Source of the DNA: Haemonchus contortus | Lineage: Eukaryota; Nematoda; Chromadorea; Rhabditida; Trichostrongylidae | Length of the DNA stretch: 64,000 nucleotides | Direction of reading: 5' to 3' | Assembly (NCBI GenBank): GCA_000469685.2 | Contig: LS997563.1 | Location: 39,100,468-39,164,467 of the forward strand | Shown here: one piece after another, positions 42,001 through 62,479 of the stretch | How the letters are laid out: every line of letters starts with the position of its first letter | How positions within the stretch are numbered: position 1 is the stretch's first letter | The notes under the pieces: model-generated | Database searches by the model: none | What the model was told of the DNA's origin: nothing | The model's input: only the letters and a program-made list of their open reading frames with translations | Program-made: the position numbers and the translations under genes

Positions 42001-43397
42001 AGAAAAACTAGGCGAGCTCGAAGGAAAGCGAACAACAAGCAAGTACCTTTCCAAAAATGAGGCGGCGTCACTGCTTGACATTCTCTGATAAAGACAAAGC
42101 TCTCCATATGAGAAGGGAGGCTTTCCAGAATCATGCAGCAGTTCATAAACAACACATCCAACGGCGAAGAGATCCATTGAAGGTTGGAGAGAGCCTGTCG
42201 AACGGCAACGGGTGGGCTTTCAGAAAAGAAACGACATTGTTTCACTTACCGAAAAGCCACTCGTCTCCCTTCTCCTTGTGAATATTCTCATAATCCACTG
42301 ACGAAAGAAAACGTTCTGGAGCTAAATAGCAGTGCTGATGGCGACTAGTGTCGAAGAAGAATGTGAATGAAGACGGATTATCCTAAAATAATGCAAAAAA
42401 CTTAACCTCTGGAAAACTCTATCGACCAAAGGTAAAATGGTTGCGTGAATATTCATCAAACATTACTCGAAAACCAAAGTGTGACTGAGATCACCACCAT
42501 TCTGAGAAAAAGACAATGCTACGGTGAAACTCTTCTAAAAGAAGTGCCACACCATTGACACAATACTTACGTGAGGAAGATAAGTAGGTTTGTAAGGAGC
42601 GAAATCGGTGATTTGCAACCAATTAGAAGATGTAAGAAGCACATTTTGCGATTTCAAATCACCGTGACAAACATTCGCCTTCTGACACTGTGCAATCGCT
42701 TTGAACAGCTGATAAATATACCTAAAAACTATTCATCCAGAAATTCTTCGAGAGCCTAAAGGACTGAGAGAAGCATTGCATTGACCTACCATATCTTTTC
42801 CTGCTGGACTATAAACGGTCTGGTACTCAATCGGTCGCAAAGAGTCTGCTTTTGAAAAGGACGGATTAGCACGGCCCATTTGGGGGTCACCTGAATGATT
42901 CATAGGCTCAATTATTTACATTAAATTGCTACAATGAGAATAACTTTGTACTTACGTATATCTTTTTGACTGTGCAACAATTTGGTGCATTCAGAAGTGC
43001 ATCCCGGATTCGAAACAATTCCTTTCGATAAGGCTCATAAACCGATGAGTCTTCCTGAATTCACTTTGGGGGTTCAAAATCATGAAATGCAGATCTTTGA
43101 AACGGTGGCTCTTCAACTTTAGGCCTTCTTCACTAATTTGATACAACCATGCCACTTACCTGAGTAAGAAAAACCTTCCATACACAAGTTCCTTCGCTAT
43201 TACGACCTCGAGCGACTTTCATAAACCGCGTGCTTCCAAGGCTGAAAACGGCATCCCTAACTTGTACTATGTCAGCCGGTGTAAGAAATTACTTTCATAA
43301 CTTGCCTTTCTATCGGTTCTCCACATGCCAAGTCATTAAGATAGTACTCAACGGGAAGCACATCGGACGAACTTGATGAAGAGTGAACGTTACCCAT
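33044..43397 (-). CDS. vps-15: PI3K class III regulatory subunit 4 (VPS15 pseudokinase-like)
   Basis: Scaffold that tethers and activates VPS-34 in autophagy and endosomal sorting. Exons in coding order begin 43397-43306, 43241-43160, 43054-42956, 42890-42790, 42721-42571, 42382-42250, 42194-42047, 41913-41823, 41742-41585, 41530-41401, 41271-41194, 41137-41003, 40933-40839, 40783-40710, 40568-40413, 40354-40218, 40142-40008, 39882-39742, 39663-39585, 39454-39310, 38225-38156, 38093-37922, 37546-37462, 37278-37195, 37069-36930, 36826-36711, 35855-35752, 35579-35507, 35422-35337, 34599-34497, 34147-34080, 33966-33909, 33834-33605, 33511-33406, 33151-33044: 3963 nt, 1320 aa (human 1358). N-myristoylation start MGNVHSS; kinase region [15 protein letters not shown] 144-146, DFA 164-166, APE 196-198; then a HEAT-like helical middle and WD40 repeats from about 940, ending GVIKIWK. 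Introns 1 and 12 use GC donors. The exon 33834-33605 donor is the least certain. Confidence 0.95.
36066..36650 (+). pseudogene. 3' fragment of a LINE (endonuclease/reverse transcriptase C-terminus)
   Basis: An open frame of about 187 codons ends with a stop at 36626-36628. It reads [17 protein letters not shown], then [21 protein letters not shown] and [15 protein letters not shown], the typical C-terminal end of nematode non-LTR reverse-transcriptase proteins. The catalytic reverse-transcriptase and endonuclease domains are absent, as in a 5'-truncated insertion. It lies antisense inside a vps-15 intron (35856-36710). The tail after the stop carries short GTGAT repeats. Confidence 0.88.
38517..39272 (-). 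mobile_element. Internally deleted mariner element
   Basis: Inverted terminal repeats start TTAGGTTGAGTCATAAGT at the left and end with the complement at the right; TA flanks both ends (38515-38516, 39273-39274), the mariner target duplication. The length of 756 bp is well short of the usual 1.25-1.3 kb. On the minus strand from 39102 there is a mariner transposase N-terminus ([25 protein letters not shown], then a DDRPGRS motif), then after a frameshift [16 protein letters not shown]. The catalytic D,D34D region is missing. It sits in vps-15 intron 20 (38226-39309). A hookworm 'bandit'-type relative is plausible. Confidence 0.92.
38562..39102 (-). pseudogene. Broken mariner transposase
   Basis: The helix-turn-helix part of the transposase is split over two frames (38719-39102 and 38562-38984), and the DDE catalytic core is deleted. 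It cannot encode an active enzyme. Described from the sequence only; no repair is implied. Confidence 0.85.
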
Positions 43398-43705
43398 GCT
43401 AAGAAGCTATACTTAGTCCCAAGGCTGTACAAGCTTTATATGGTACATTGCAAATGAGCCAACACCCTTACTTACATTATTTTCTCGGATTACCATTAGT
43501 TGCACAGCATTGCCGGCGAAATTGATGACTAGAATTGAGATGAAACAACGCGCCCCAATCATGTTCATTTGCTCCTCCCAATTGCCTGCGTTTGCGCTGC
43601 GGTCTCTATTTGAACCTTGGAGGTGATCCAATTTCGCGGCTCTTAGTTTTTAGCCAGCTTCATTTTCTTTGTTTCTGGTTTTACCTCATTTTATGCCAAC
43701 AAAGT
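43398..43705. promoter_or_regulatory. Proximal promoter of vps-15
   Basis: Upstream of the vps-15 start codon and left of the foldback element. An antisense open frame (43413-43631) shows no family resemblance. No motif is called. Confidence 0.35.
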
Positions 43706-44202
43706 TGGGTGAAAATGTAGTTGGGAGGGGCCACGCGGCGGCGCGACACTTTCCTCGTCTGGCGCTCTCCACAGCGAGATAGTAGTGGGCCTGAGTCTGG
43801 GAAGGAATGGTGAGGTTGTACTGATATGTTTCGTGATTTAGAACAAACTAACTGTTGACACGTGTTGATATGCTTGCATATGATAGATACTCTTCTTCTG
43901 AGCCGATAAAACCTATTTTTTAAGAAGGGGAGGGGCTCCGGGGTGGGTGAGATGGTTATCTCGTTCAAAAAGCTGGGATGAGATAAAAGTTGAACGTCCA
44001 ATTGGCTCACCCACCCCGGAGCCCCTCCCCTTCCTAAAATTAGGTGAAAATACACAGCTATAACATAAAAAAGCTATGAAACGTCCCTAAATACCATTAC
44101 GGGCTCGCCTACCCTTCCTTGTTTACTATCTCGCCGCGGAGAGCGCCAGACGAGGAAAGTGCCGCGCCGCCGCGTGGCCCCCCCCAACTACATTTTCACC
44201 CA
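43706..44202. mobile_element. Foldback (MITE-like) element between vps-15 and smc-3
   Basis: Both ends carry inverted repeats of about 80 bp: the left starts TGGGTGAAAATGTAGTTGGG and continues through a GC-rich block to GAGATAGTA, and the right arm is its complement with a few mismatches. AAGT stands next to both ends (43702-43705, 44203-44206) and may be the target duplication. No coding capacity. It occupies more than half of the 878 bp between the two divergent start codons. Confidence 0.85.
43911..44047. repeat. Inner palindrome nested in the foldback element
   Basis: A second inverted pair lies inside: GAAGGGGAGGGGCTCCGGGG with a following TGGGTGAG on the left, and its complement on the right, with arms near 40 bp. 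It seems to be a separate foldback element inserted into the first, or an inner stem of the same element. Confidence 0.75.
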
Positions 44203-44275
44203 AAGTTGTTTCCAGTAGGTTTCTCATACCCTTATACTTGTAGGTATTTTATGGGTACAATCGTCACTAACAACC

Positions 44276-52578
<8,303 letters not shown>

Positions 52579-55500
52579 TCTGATGGTCAATTCCAACTCA
52601 TTTCAATAATTAGCATACCTGTATCATGAAGTTCAACTTCTTATGATTAGACTTTTCACTTTCTATGTTTCTGTGTTTTTTTGTTTATATTTGTAAGGAT
52701 GCAAAGCGTATGTAATTATAGAGCTCGCCGTGTTTCTTTTGTAAATATTATCAATGCTATATTTTTGAAGTTTTCTTTTCCTCGTCATAGTGTATATTTT
52801 ATCAAAGATCTGTCACAGCGGTGTGGAGGACCTGTACCATTGATCTCTCGTTAGTAAAGGATTTGTCGGATTTTGCTGTCTTTTCACACCAACTTTTACT
52901 CCGTCAAGTAAACTGGACATTCAAATGCTTCTATTTTTCTGAGCGAATGACCAAAGTATGGGTAATATCGAAAGGGGAAGGCTGGTGCCTAATTCTTTTT
53001 GGTATCTTTGATGTAAGTTAATGAAAAGAAATCGATGGATCAGTAGTATCGGATGGAGGATGCTAATTTGTTATACCAACGAATTTCTTGGGTGTTTATT
53101 ATGTTCTCCTCGAGGACTTTCGTTACACGACCTTCATTTAACGACCACTTATGTGCCTTTGATGTTCGTTTAATGGACTTTCAGGCTGCCTACTATCATA
53201 AATCAAAGCTAACATTCTGAGCAGTACACTCAGGTGTCACCTGTTGTTCTAGGAAACATTTACCTTGAGCGCATCAGTAGCCCTTCAACTGAATACAAGC
53301 GAAAGTTTACAAGAAAGCTACATCACAATTCTGAAAGAAAAACCTCTGACTTTGTAAAGAATAGCCTAAACCATTCTTCAAAGGACCAAGATCAGGGAGG
53401 GGGTTGGGAAGGTGCATTCATGAGGGGCCGTAAGGCTTGAAGGTACCGGCACTGGATAAATTAATAAATTAGGTTTTCAATGTGTCGAACAAGCTGTCAT
53501 TATCGCTTCACCCCTGGGATTTGGACACCTCCGAAGAAATTTAGCCTATTCCAATCGGAACACCGTAGGAGCGGTGAAGTAGTCAGCTGGTAGGTAGTTC
53601 CCATGCCCGACAAACTTGTTATTTGTAACCAGTAAATAAAAAGTTAAATAAACAAGTAAATTAATAGACTAACTAATAGACTAGAATTAATAGACTGTTG
53701 ATTACCGAATTGAGTAAGTAAATTAGTACTTGCGTAGGTAATAGTAAACTACCGAGTCAACAACTAACCATTGTCGTTGGTCTGTTCCAGTTGATCAACG
53801 AGTCACGTTTGCAGGACGAACTGCGTCACAATAATGGGGCAACAAACACGTTGCAGTAAATTGACGTCATCTGGGTTGCTCTTACGTGCGGACGAATTGA
53901 TGTCATCTCGTCCAGTAGGAGACCTCGAACCCTAGCCCGCCAGCTTTTGCGGGATTTATGACCGTGGGAGATTGACGTCAAAAGATGATATCATTCTTTG
54001 TAAACTAAGTTCAGCCATCAACGAGAGGACACCGCTCTTCATTAAGTAGCCTCTACGTCTTTGACCACTTTAGGGTGTTCTACTAAGAATGTTCTCAGAT
54101 TCAACTCTCACGTGCAACTTAACCTTTCTAACGGTTGTTGCTGTTCTGTTAGGGGTTAACGAGTGATTAATGTGCTCATGATGGGAGTGAGGTGTTGTGA
54201 GAGACCCCCACCGCTCATTCGTTGTTGTAACATCAGCCTCGACCTCCAGTATCAACACTTTGCTCGGTGTTCCCATCTCAATGGATCTACGTCTGTTCAG
54301 TACACGTTTGAATGACGTCCGTTCTCGTCCGGAATACGCACGAAAATATCTCTTCCAAATGCCACGCCCCCAGAACACACCGGATCACGAGGGTCGAGGC
54401 CTAATGGTACCCGCCGACAACCCTTTGCACGACCCTTCGCATCCAAAGTCCAGCTCAGCATCGATGTATTCTTGATATAATTCGATTTTTAAAGAGAGAA
54501 GTGTTATATATCGTATAGAATGGGGCGCTTTCAATTTTTTTCCTGAGTTTTCGTCCATTATGCGATTTGTCCTCCACGTCTGAAAGCCTTACAGTATATG
54601 TCGCAATCGTAGGGTCCAATCCAATTCGAGCCCTTTCACCCCATTGTGTGGATACTTGGTGTTGACATGCTTGTTTGAAAGATATTTCCGCTGTTACATG
54701 GCAACTGACTTCCCATGTGCGGGCTAAAATGCAAATGGTCAAACGTTTTCACCAAAAAAAGCCTATGCCTCAGTACATTTTTCTCTCATGGTCTGAGTAG
54801 CGGAAAAAGTTTTTTTTGAGTAGAATTCGAGCGCGTGGCGTATCCCAAAAGGGTTATTGGTGAATCATTAAGTACCTTTATAGGCGGAGCTATGGGATCT
54901 AAGCATTTTCATCTTTCTTTTTCTGCCATGTTCCTGTTCTTTTTATCTATCACTCTTTTCCATGAACTGTTTGCCATGCAGAAAGTTCTTTCCTTCTCAA
55001 AAACCTACAGTAAGACCAGGAGCATGAGCTTGAGTACCCAAGCATGTAGGTATAGTCATCGTGAACGATGAATTATTGAAGCCCTGCTTTCCGAATAACA
55101 TCAATTCGTGAATATTTCCGAGATTTATTTTAGCTCTCCATTGCACGCAATTTGCGTCATCGGATGAATATGGGTCTGGCTGAACATGCTCATGAAGAGC
55201 TTTTTCCTATAATATTTTAATAAGATTAAGTTGTTAAGAGTTGTATGAAGGTAAGTAATTTGCTTATCGTTCTACAGTAATCTGTTGGATTTCGCAAAAC
55301 CATGCACTCGATTTTATGACAATTACGGATGACTAGCGATATTGGATGAATTCTTCATTGCCATGGAGGGTTGAAAGAAGTGTTCGGGTGTAAAATTTCA
55401 GAAATAAGTCTAGGGAAGGAAAAAGATGGGTGATCGCTGTGAAAGTGATTAAGCTTATGTATTTTTTACAAGTTTCATTGAATTTAAAAAGCCTCCTTAC

Positions 55501-58260
55501 AAAAAAGTATGAAAAACATGGCGAAAGGACGGAGATGGGGCAGTGTCAAGGAGAGCAGTACCACTCGCATGGTCCAGAGATCGAATGTCTGGTCGATTCG
55601 CTCGTAGCCAGATCTTCTAATCCTCTAATGTCGGTTGCTTGATGTAAGATTTGTCTGGGATCCAAGAAGAATTGAATTGCACTCAGGCTGGTCCCAGATA
55701 ACAACTCTCAAAAGCCTCTACGACTCTGAACTGAGACGGCGGCCTGGGCTTTCCCAACGTCATCTTTTGGACATCTCCTATTCCACGGAATTTGATGAAT
55801 AATTAATGATCATTACGTGATTTGCTCCCACCTGATAACACTGATATCAAAAACATCCCAATCCTTGACGACGGCCGCCAGAAATAGAACCAAAGCAGCA
55901 CCAGTCCGTTGATGAACTGCGTTTAGGTCTATGCTCGTTCGTGTGGACATCCTAGATGGCAACAGAGCGTCATCATTCATTCACTAACAACAACAATAAG
56001 GGCACACATAGATGTTTCCGATGTATTTCCTTCAAATTTACCCTTTTGCTTTTGTTCTGAACGTGAAATCCTCGAACTTGGGTTATAGCTTCGACCATTG
56101 TTCACATCGTTACACTGCTGGACAACTTGCGAAGTTCCTTGTACACGGTCGGCTCCTTTTAACCTGCTCCACGGCTATGTTCAGGGATATTTTGTTGATT
56201 TAGTTACTTCTATTTTACTCTTTACCTATAAACTGATACCATCTCCTAATTATTCGAGCTTTGCGATTCCTCGTCTATCTAATCGCAGTAATAAAGGGTA
56301 TACTTCCTTTGTGCGACCGCAGTACCTATCAAACACTCTCATTTAAATGGCAAAGTTTCTTGGTAATTCATTACCTTGACTTGGCTGAAGCATTGCTCTA
56401 TTACATTGAACAATATCTCAGTCGAGCGGTGACATCGTCATGACATACATAACCCCGTGTATCTGGAAAAATACAAACCAACCCTAAAAAGAGAAAGGAG
56501 CTGAAAACAACTTTTTGACTTTATCCGATCGAAAAAAGGTAAGCCCCAGTCCACTCCAGTCATGATCAAAGCTTTCGAGTTTCTTTTGGCTGGTGTTTTC
56601 CCAAGGCGTTCACTTTCCCGTTAGTGTCTCATTGAGGTAGGAAATGCAGGGACTGATGGCTTCCAGATGTTCTGCTCTAAGAAGTTTTTTTTAAACAAGT
56701 AGACATGGGCTTAAAATACGTGTATAAGTAGGACTGGGGACAAGGAATGGCGTAGTTCCATGACAAAAACCTACGGGCAATTTCCAAAGGTTCAGAAAGT
56801 TCGGTTGAGCCGGCTGATGCTCACCGTCAGCTCGAGATAGCTCCTGTGACACCTCAGTCACACATACAATATTGGCTACTACTAGATGGCTGTAGCTGAT
56901 TACAGATTCACTTTATTTAATTTCTTCGATAGACGACGGCAAAATTTGTTTCTAATGCCACACGGATGACATCGGATTCTCTAGGGACACCATTCCCACT
57001 CATTCCGAGGGAGCATGGCCTATTAAGTTGAAAGGTTACTCCGTGCTGACTTATTGGTCCTATGCCATCAAACATTTCCTGCCATTGCTCGATCGGTTAG
57101 AAATCGGAGCTAGTAAAACCAAGAGGGATAGCTGACCACCTAACGAGCCTCACAAAATGCTAGCACATTCCTAAGATTACTGGAGCTCTAGTAAAAGTAG
57201 ATGGCTCCTTGCAAACAGCTCAAGTAATCAGGGCCAAGTACTTTATCCAACAGTAACTAGTTAGATCTATATGTTGTATGAGTGATTGCTAGCCGAGGGA
57301 GAGAGTCGAGACCAAGCGAAAGATCAATTATTCGCTTTCCTGCTTAAATAACAACTTGCCCGAGGGGAGAGGCTGCTGTTGCTGCGGCATGACTGCCACA
57401 GAGCCGAGCCGCACTTCCCGGTTGTTGGCCCACCGTCATTCGGCAATTTGTGAACCTTGACGAACGAACCCGCTGTAGATCCGCTGATTGATCTGTCTTT
57501 ACTAACACGTCGATATTCAGCTCCATGTTCTATTTTGGCCCTTATCTCTACCCCCATAGATGACTTGCTTACTTTTTGGTTTACTACGGTAGTAGCACAT
57601 AGTATCGAAGGCAATTCGTCCTATTTTTCGATATTTCATAAGCAACTAGCACAATATTTCCACTGTTTATTACTTTTTAAATGAATTCTGGTATTTTATA
57701 GCAGAAGTCACAAATCAGCCCTGAAACTTTCTCTGGCTTAGAGCTGAAGTCCCCTTTATTGTTAGACCGGAAATGTTCAAATATATCTGCCACTTAGAAA
57801 AATTCGTCCAAAACTTCCGTATGCCTGTTTCAATAATGGTTTCTCACTGAACATTCATGTAACTCTTCATAGTTGTGCCATGCATCGCTTTAAGGTTATA
57901 AAAACAGTAAGGAGCGTATCCTACCTTTACTGAATAAATTGCCGGAAGTTAGCCTGGACAGCTGATGAAAGCTCTATGGATTTCTCCACCTAGCCTGGTG
58001 GGTTCTATTTCATCGGCCTTAGAACGAAGGATAAATCACTTGACCTGAGCAGTTTCGATCTCATTCCATTGATTTTCTGATTCGATCCATCAACCTTGGG
58101 ATCAGTAACGGAGCTATTTTGCAGTGCTCCATACTTTTCATAGTGCTTTTTATTGTTAAGAATATCTTTACTTGTGCATTGGGTGATAATCACACCAACG
58201 ATCCTTTTGAAAATCGTTTTACCAGTTCTGAGGGCAGTTTTACATTTTCTAGCGAAACCG
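52579..58260. other. Intergenic, no gene supported
   Basis: Holds the smc-3 3' UTR, then AT-rich sequence, with a low-complexity patch of TTAATAGACTAA-like repeats near 53,630-53,700. No exon with family resemblance was found on either strand. Confidence 0.45.
54281..54475 (+). CDS. Unplaced open frame, possible orphan exon
   Basis: From the ATG at 54281 a 64-codon frame (MDLRLFSTRLNDVRSRPEY ... SASMYS) is more GC-rich than its surroundings and ends in a proline/serine-rich tail. Acceptor-like CAG sites occur at 54236 and 54253. I recognise no family and see no partner exon. It may be a terminal exon, a gene remnant or chance. Confidence 0.2.
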   Translation: MDLRLFSTRLNDVRSRPEYARKYLFQMPRPQNTPDHEGRGLMVPADNPLHDPSHPKSSSASMYS

Positions 58261-58650
58261 GCTACCAAGGGGTAACGGAACTTCTCCCCTATCACGGCAT
58301 TCTCCCTTGCGGCATGCGGCAAATGCCACTGCAATTACCGTACTCCCGCCAATCGATAGGACGCGGAATTTTTCGTTGATTGCCTTGCTTTTTTATTAGA
58401 TTTAATCGTTTTTTCTTCTGTTTCTTTTTCGTTCTCGTGTTTATCAGACTTGATTAATTAGAATGACCCCTCCTATAGAAACGACGATCAATACCACATT
58501 GGAATTGAAAAGAGCGGCCAGCCAATTCAAATAATTAAAGGACTCCCCACCTCACAAATTGCGCGCTCCAATCTTCCATCGCAATCCCGCGATAGGTGGC
58601 GGGTGCGGCGTCTGCGACGCCGTGTTAGGGGAGAAGTTCCCGGACCCGGC
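58261..58650. repeat. Degenerate inverted repeats
   Basis: GGAACTTCTCCCC at about 58278-58290 and its complement at about 58629-58641 begin two GC-rich segments that resemble each other in opposite orientation (both continue into an ACACGGC/TCACGGC block). Nearby GGCTACCAAGG occurs on both sides. This looks like a decayed foldback element. Confidence 0.45.
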
Positions 58651-61600
58651 TACCAAGGTAGTTACAGTGTGGCTACCGCCATCAATGCGGTTGACTAGAT
58701 TTTTTCGTTCTCCCCTGACTGTTCTTTCTGCCCTGTACGCCTTAGAATTATGCTTTTCTAATGAACATTGGACCATGGTTCAGCTGCTTGAATTGAAAAT
58801 AGACCTCCCTTCATTTATCAGAGAGAGCGCTAGCGCAATACGACTTTGATCGAGAACCTTTGGCTTTTTCTTACCCCTTCGCATTTGTCTGTCTATAACG
58901 CTTGACACTGACAGCCGGTGTCAAAAGGGTTTTGCTTGTTTCCCTGCTCCGAACGACTAAATTCATGTGACTTACTAACCACACTGCCTCTCTCCCTGGT
59001 TTAAAGTCATTAATGAGAATATGAAGCCCTCTTCAATTTATAAGTAAATAGGAGCAAAGCCACCCATGCGTCTGGGATAGGTGATTCCTGAGGGAGAAGG
59101 TCCTGAATGGATTCATCTCTGATCACGAAAGAAGATCCAATAATAATGCAGAAAATATGCAGTATGTGCGGGTCCTGAACTAATAGAGTGTTATTCTGAT
59201 GAGAGAGCGCAGACGATAGCAGAAAAATCGGGCCCTACCGGGAGAAGGAACGTAGTAGGATCACGCATTTCTTGGAACTCATTCCAACTGCCCAGAGCCA
59301 GTACAATGACCTTATGACAAACTTTCTTGGAATCCTGGATCATTGTACAGCATCATAGAACTCTTAGCTGTGATTTGTGGCGATGCCCTAGTGGTAGCAG
59401 GCGCTGCAGTGGGCTATCTCTGAATAGGTCTTGTCGCAATACAGCTTAGCTTTTTCGACCTGTCCCAAGACAAATTAGCTTTTTCTTCCCTGGCAGCAAG
59501 TTGGTAAATAGCTATTTGAAAGCTCAATAGCAAGTAGAGCATTTTACACTAATTGATGGACAGTCAGTTCGTCTTGAGTTCCTCAGGTTCTGGGATGACA
59601 GTGTTTCCTTTAGTTTTGTTATTTACTAATAACCGTTTCCAAGCTTAAAGCTACTTTGTATTGATGGCCTTCATCGTGCAAAAGTTGCTGTGCGAGAAAA
59701 CTTTGAACGAAAAACGTTTGAGTGAAATCCGAGACGATGATCGGCGTCAGTGACACCGTTTTTGTTTTGAAGTGTTATTTCAGCAGTTGCCATGGCTGAC
59801 TAACTATGTGGATCGAGTTATTATCTGAAGGCGTCTCATTCAAGAGCTATACCATCTCATTTCAGAACTTTTGGAGATCTCGTGTAACCAGTTTTTCGAT
59901 GTTAACTATTCTCCAAGGAGGTCAGGCCATTGAAGGCGGGGCAGCATTTGCTTAACGGTTCTGGTAGAATGCAAAGGATGTTGGGGTAATCTGCCAGTTG
60001 GAAATTCCACAAAGGAGCTACCCTGATAAGACGCAGAATAGGGCATGACCTTCTCAGCTTTCCTCGGAGACTTCTTGCCCTTGTTTCGTTCGTTTTACCC
60101 TTTGGCCTTTCATCCAACACCGTACTGCTGGTTTATGAAGTTTTAAAGAGTTTGAAAGAAGGGTTGGAAACTGGCAAAGCATAAGATGAATAGAAGAGGC
60201 CGGTGCTGGTGACAACTGAGTAGTTTATTTGAATACGAAACCCAAAATCCAAAATGAAAACCCAAAATGAAAGCTTAGTGATCATTTCGATGTAAACTTA
60301 ATTTTAAGGAAATAGGTTTTTTATTTCCCAAGCCCATACTTGACTACAAACGAACAAATAATACCAGTTCAATTCAGTCGAATTACTTCCCAATCTCTCA
60401 TCAAGGTGTTATCAACGGGGTCTGCTTGATAGGAACTAGTTTTCTTTCCCTCCTCCCTACCCTTTTCCTTCCTGAGTGATTTTTTTGGCTTTTTTTTTGG
60501 CTGAAATTGATTACACCAACAGAAACCACTTCATAAAATTGAAATTTATGGCTTTCCCGAAATTAATGGCATGTGAGACTATTCTAGACGGTGTTGTACT
60601 TAGCAAAACAGATGGTAGACATCTGGGACAAAGACGGGAACACTTCGTAGGTGCTTTCGAGGTTCGAATTTCACTTTAACGAGTTTTATGGCCATTGTAA
60701 CATGATCCCTGGTATTTTTATCGAAAAGAATCGTCATTCAGCGATTCTAAGCACTCATGAATCACTTCAAAATCGAGCTCATAGAATCCAGAACGGTCAT
60801 AAGGGGGGATCCATCTCATAAGTTGGCAAACAAATAGCTCATTCCTAGAATTAGGGCCCATTTTCTCTAGTTACGTCGAAATTGATTAATATGCCTAGTT
60901 CATTGAGGCTGGACCTTGCATCTCGTGTTCAAAATGGCCTGAAAGGACCATAAGAGCTTATCCACCAAGTACAAATACCAATCCCAGGAAAAAGGCGTTA
61001 AACCAGTAAGCCAACACCGGGTTAATTGACAATGAAACCATCGAGTTCATTTGTTCTGTCCATTCTTCCCATTGCATCGTTAATATTGCGAAATCGGCTC
61101 TTGGGAATCAGGCTATTTTTGAAGCAACCTGGGTGTATCATAGGAAGAAAATTACCCGCCACATCCCTTTCAAATGACTCGAAAAACAAGGGCAAGCGAG
61201 GGGGGGGGGCGTCTCGGTGGTGAAAGGGATAAAGAGCACGGTGTCCGAAAAGCACCAGTACGGGCTCGGGTCCCGTCTGAGCCAAAGTTTTCCACAGAAA
61301 TCCTCCATTCTTGTCGGTTGCTCTGAGTTCGTTTCCCCCTCCCGCTCTCCTTGATAACGTATGAGATTAGTTTGTAGGTACAATTGGTTTCAGTCAGCGG
61401 AACATCCTGGAAGCATGTGCACGTGTACGTGCAGAACTGATTATTCCTGGTCGACTGTCATGCGGGTGTTTAACATTCCTCACTACTGTCTCCTACCATT
61501 AAAAAGACACCTTGAAAACAAATTCAATGTCAGTTGTTCGGCTGCATTTCACTGGAAAAGCCGACGTCTGGGAAAATTCCATGATGGGGAGAAGGAGAGA

Positions 61601-61980
61601 GGAGGATAGTGGACAAGAAAAGAGGGTTCCTCCTGTTATCTCGGGCGTGTTTTTCATCTTCATCTTACAAGCTGTATTTCCCCGATGCTTGTCTCAGGAG
61701 AAAAGTGGTCCCGTTCGTAGAAAGCTCGGAGAAGTTATTTACGAATGCCGCTTCCTTACGTTTCCTGTACACACCCTTGCGAAACCAAAATGGGTGTCCT
61801 GAAAATGCCTCCCGCGATTAAGGAGAACTGCGGGGTTAGTACAAACATTCGCTCGCTACCAATCCATGCAATTCGGTCGCATATATGTTTAGGAGCAAAA
61901 ATATCGACATGTACGCCAACAAACCTTAATGTACATGCCCATACGCTGTGAAAAAAGCCAAGTTAATGCTGTCTTTCAGT
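58651..61980. other. Intergenic, no gene supported
   Basis: No convincing exon. A GC-rich segment at about 61,200-61,310 begins with a G run and contains TGGTGAAAGGGATAAAGAG and GGGTCCCGTCTGAG, weakly like a tRNA-derived repeat head; not strong enough to name. Confidence 0.4.
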
Positions 61981-62250
61981 GGCGGAGATAGTGTAGTGGC
62001 AAGGGATGCACTATCGCCCACGCATGCGGATCCCGGATCGACACTAGCCCAAGCCAACGAAGCCTTTCATTTTCTGGAGTAGGTCAGCTCGTCTCGGCTC
62101 GTCTGAGAGGATAAAACCCGTGACCTGTACATCGCCTGGCCACCGCAAGTCATTGAATAGGCCACATACGCATTCAAACGCCACTACGGCTCTGAATGGA
62201 AGTGGGATGCATGGGCGCATCCCAAACCGGATTAATCGATGCCAAAGACT
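61981..62250 (+). mobile_element. tRNA-derived SINE, copy 3 (decayed)
   Basis: The head GGCGGAGATAGTGTAGTGGC and the body (GAGAGGATAAAACCC, CTGGCCACCGCAAGTC, GGGCGCATCCC, GATTAATCGATGCC) match copies 1 and 2, but the B box is damaged to GGATCCCGGATCG. It ends about 230 bp before the bestrophin start. It is the most diverged of the three copies. Confidence 0.82.
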
Positions 62251-62479
62251 TAAGCCTTGCCCACAACAATCGTCATTCCGTCTTTGTCTTTCTTCGTTAT
62301 TGTTTGAGCCCAATTTCTTAACAATTTCGACCGTTTGGACAGTTCTATACTGACTTCCGGCTTTGTAGGCATACCTCTTTTTAGGCACTCGCACACGGTC
62401 CGGTTCCGAACCACCATTGTCGTCATCATTGGAACGGAATTGTTGTAGTAGCTAGTGGTACGCCTTCTGGGCGACAATA

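Noticed and set aside
58005..58334. 109-codon minus-strand frame
   Set aside because: It overlaps the degenerate inverted repeat and shows no domain or consistent splice sites.
59370..59450. A-box-like CCTAGTGGTAGCAGG segment
   Set aside because: No B box follows and the segment does not match the SINE body.
60655..60680. B-box-like GGTTCGAATTTC, possible tRNA
   Set aside because: No pairing T-arm or A box at the right distance.
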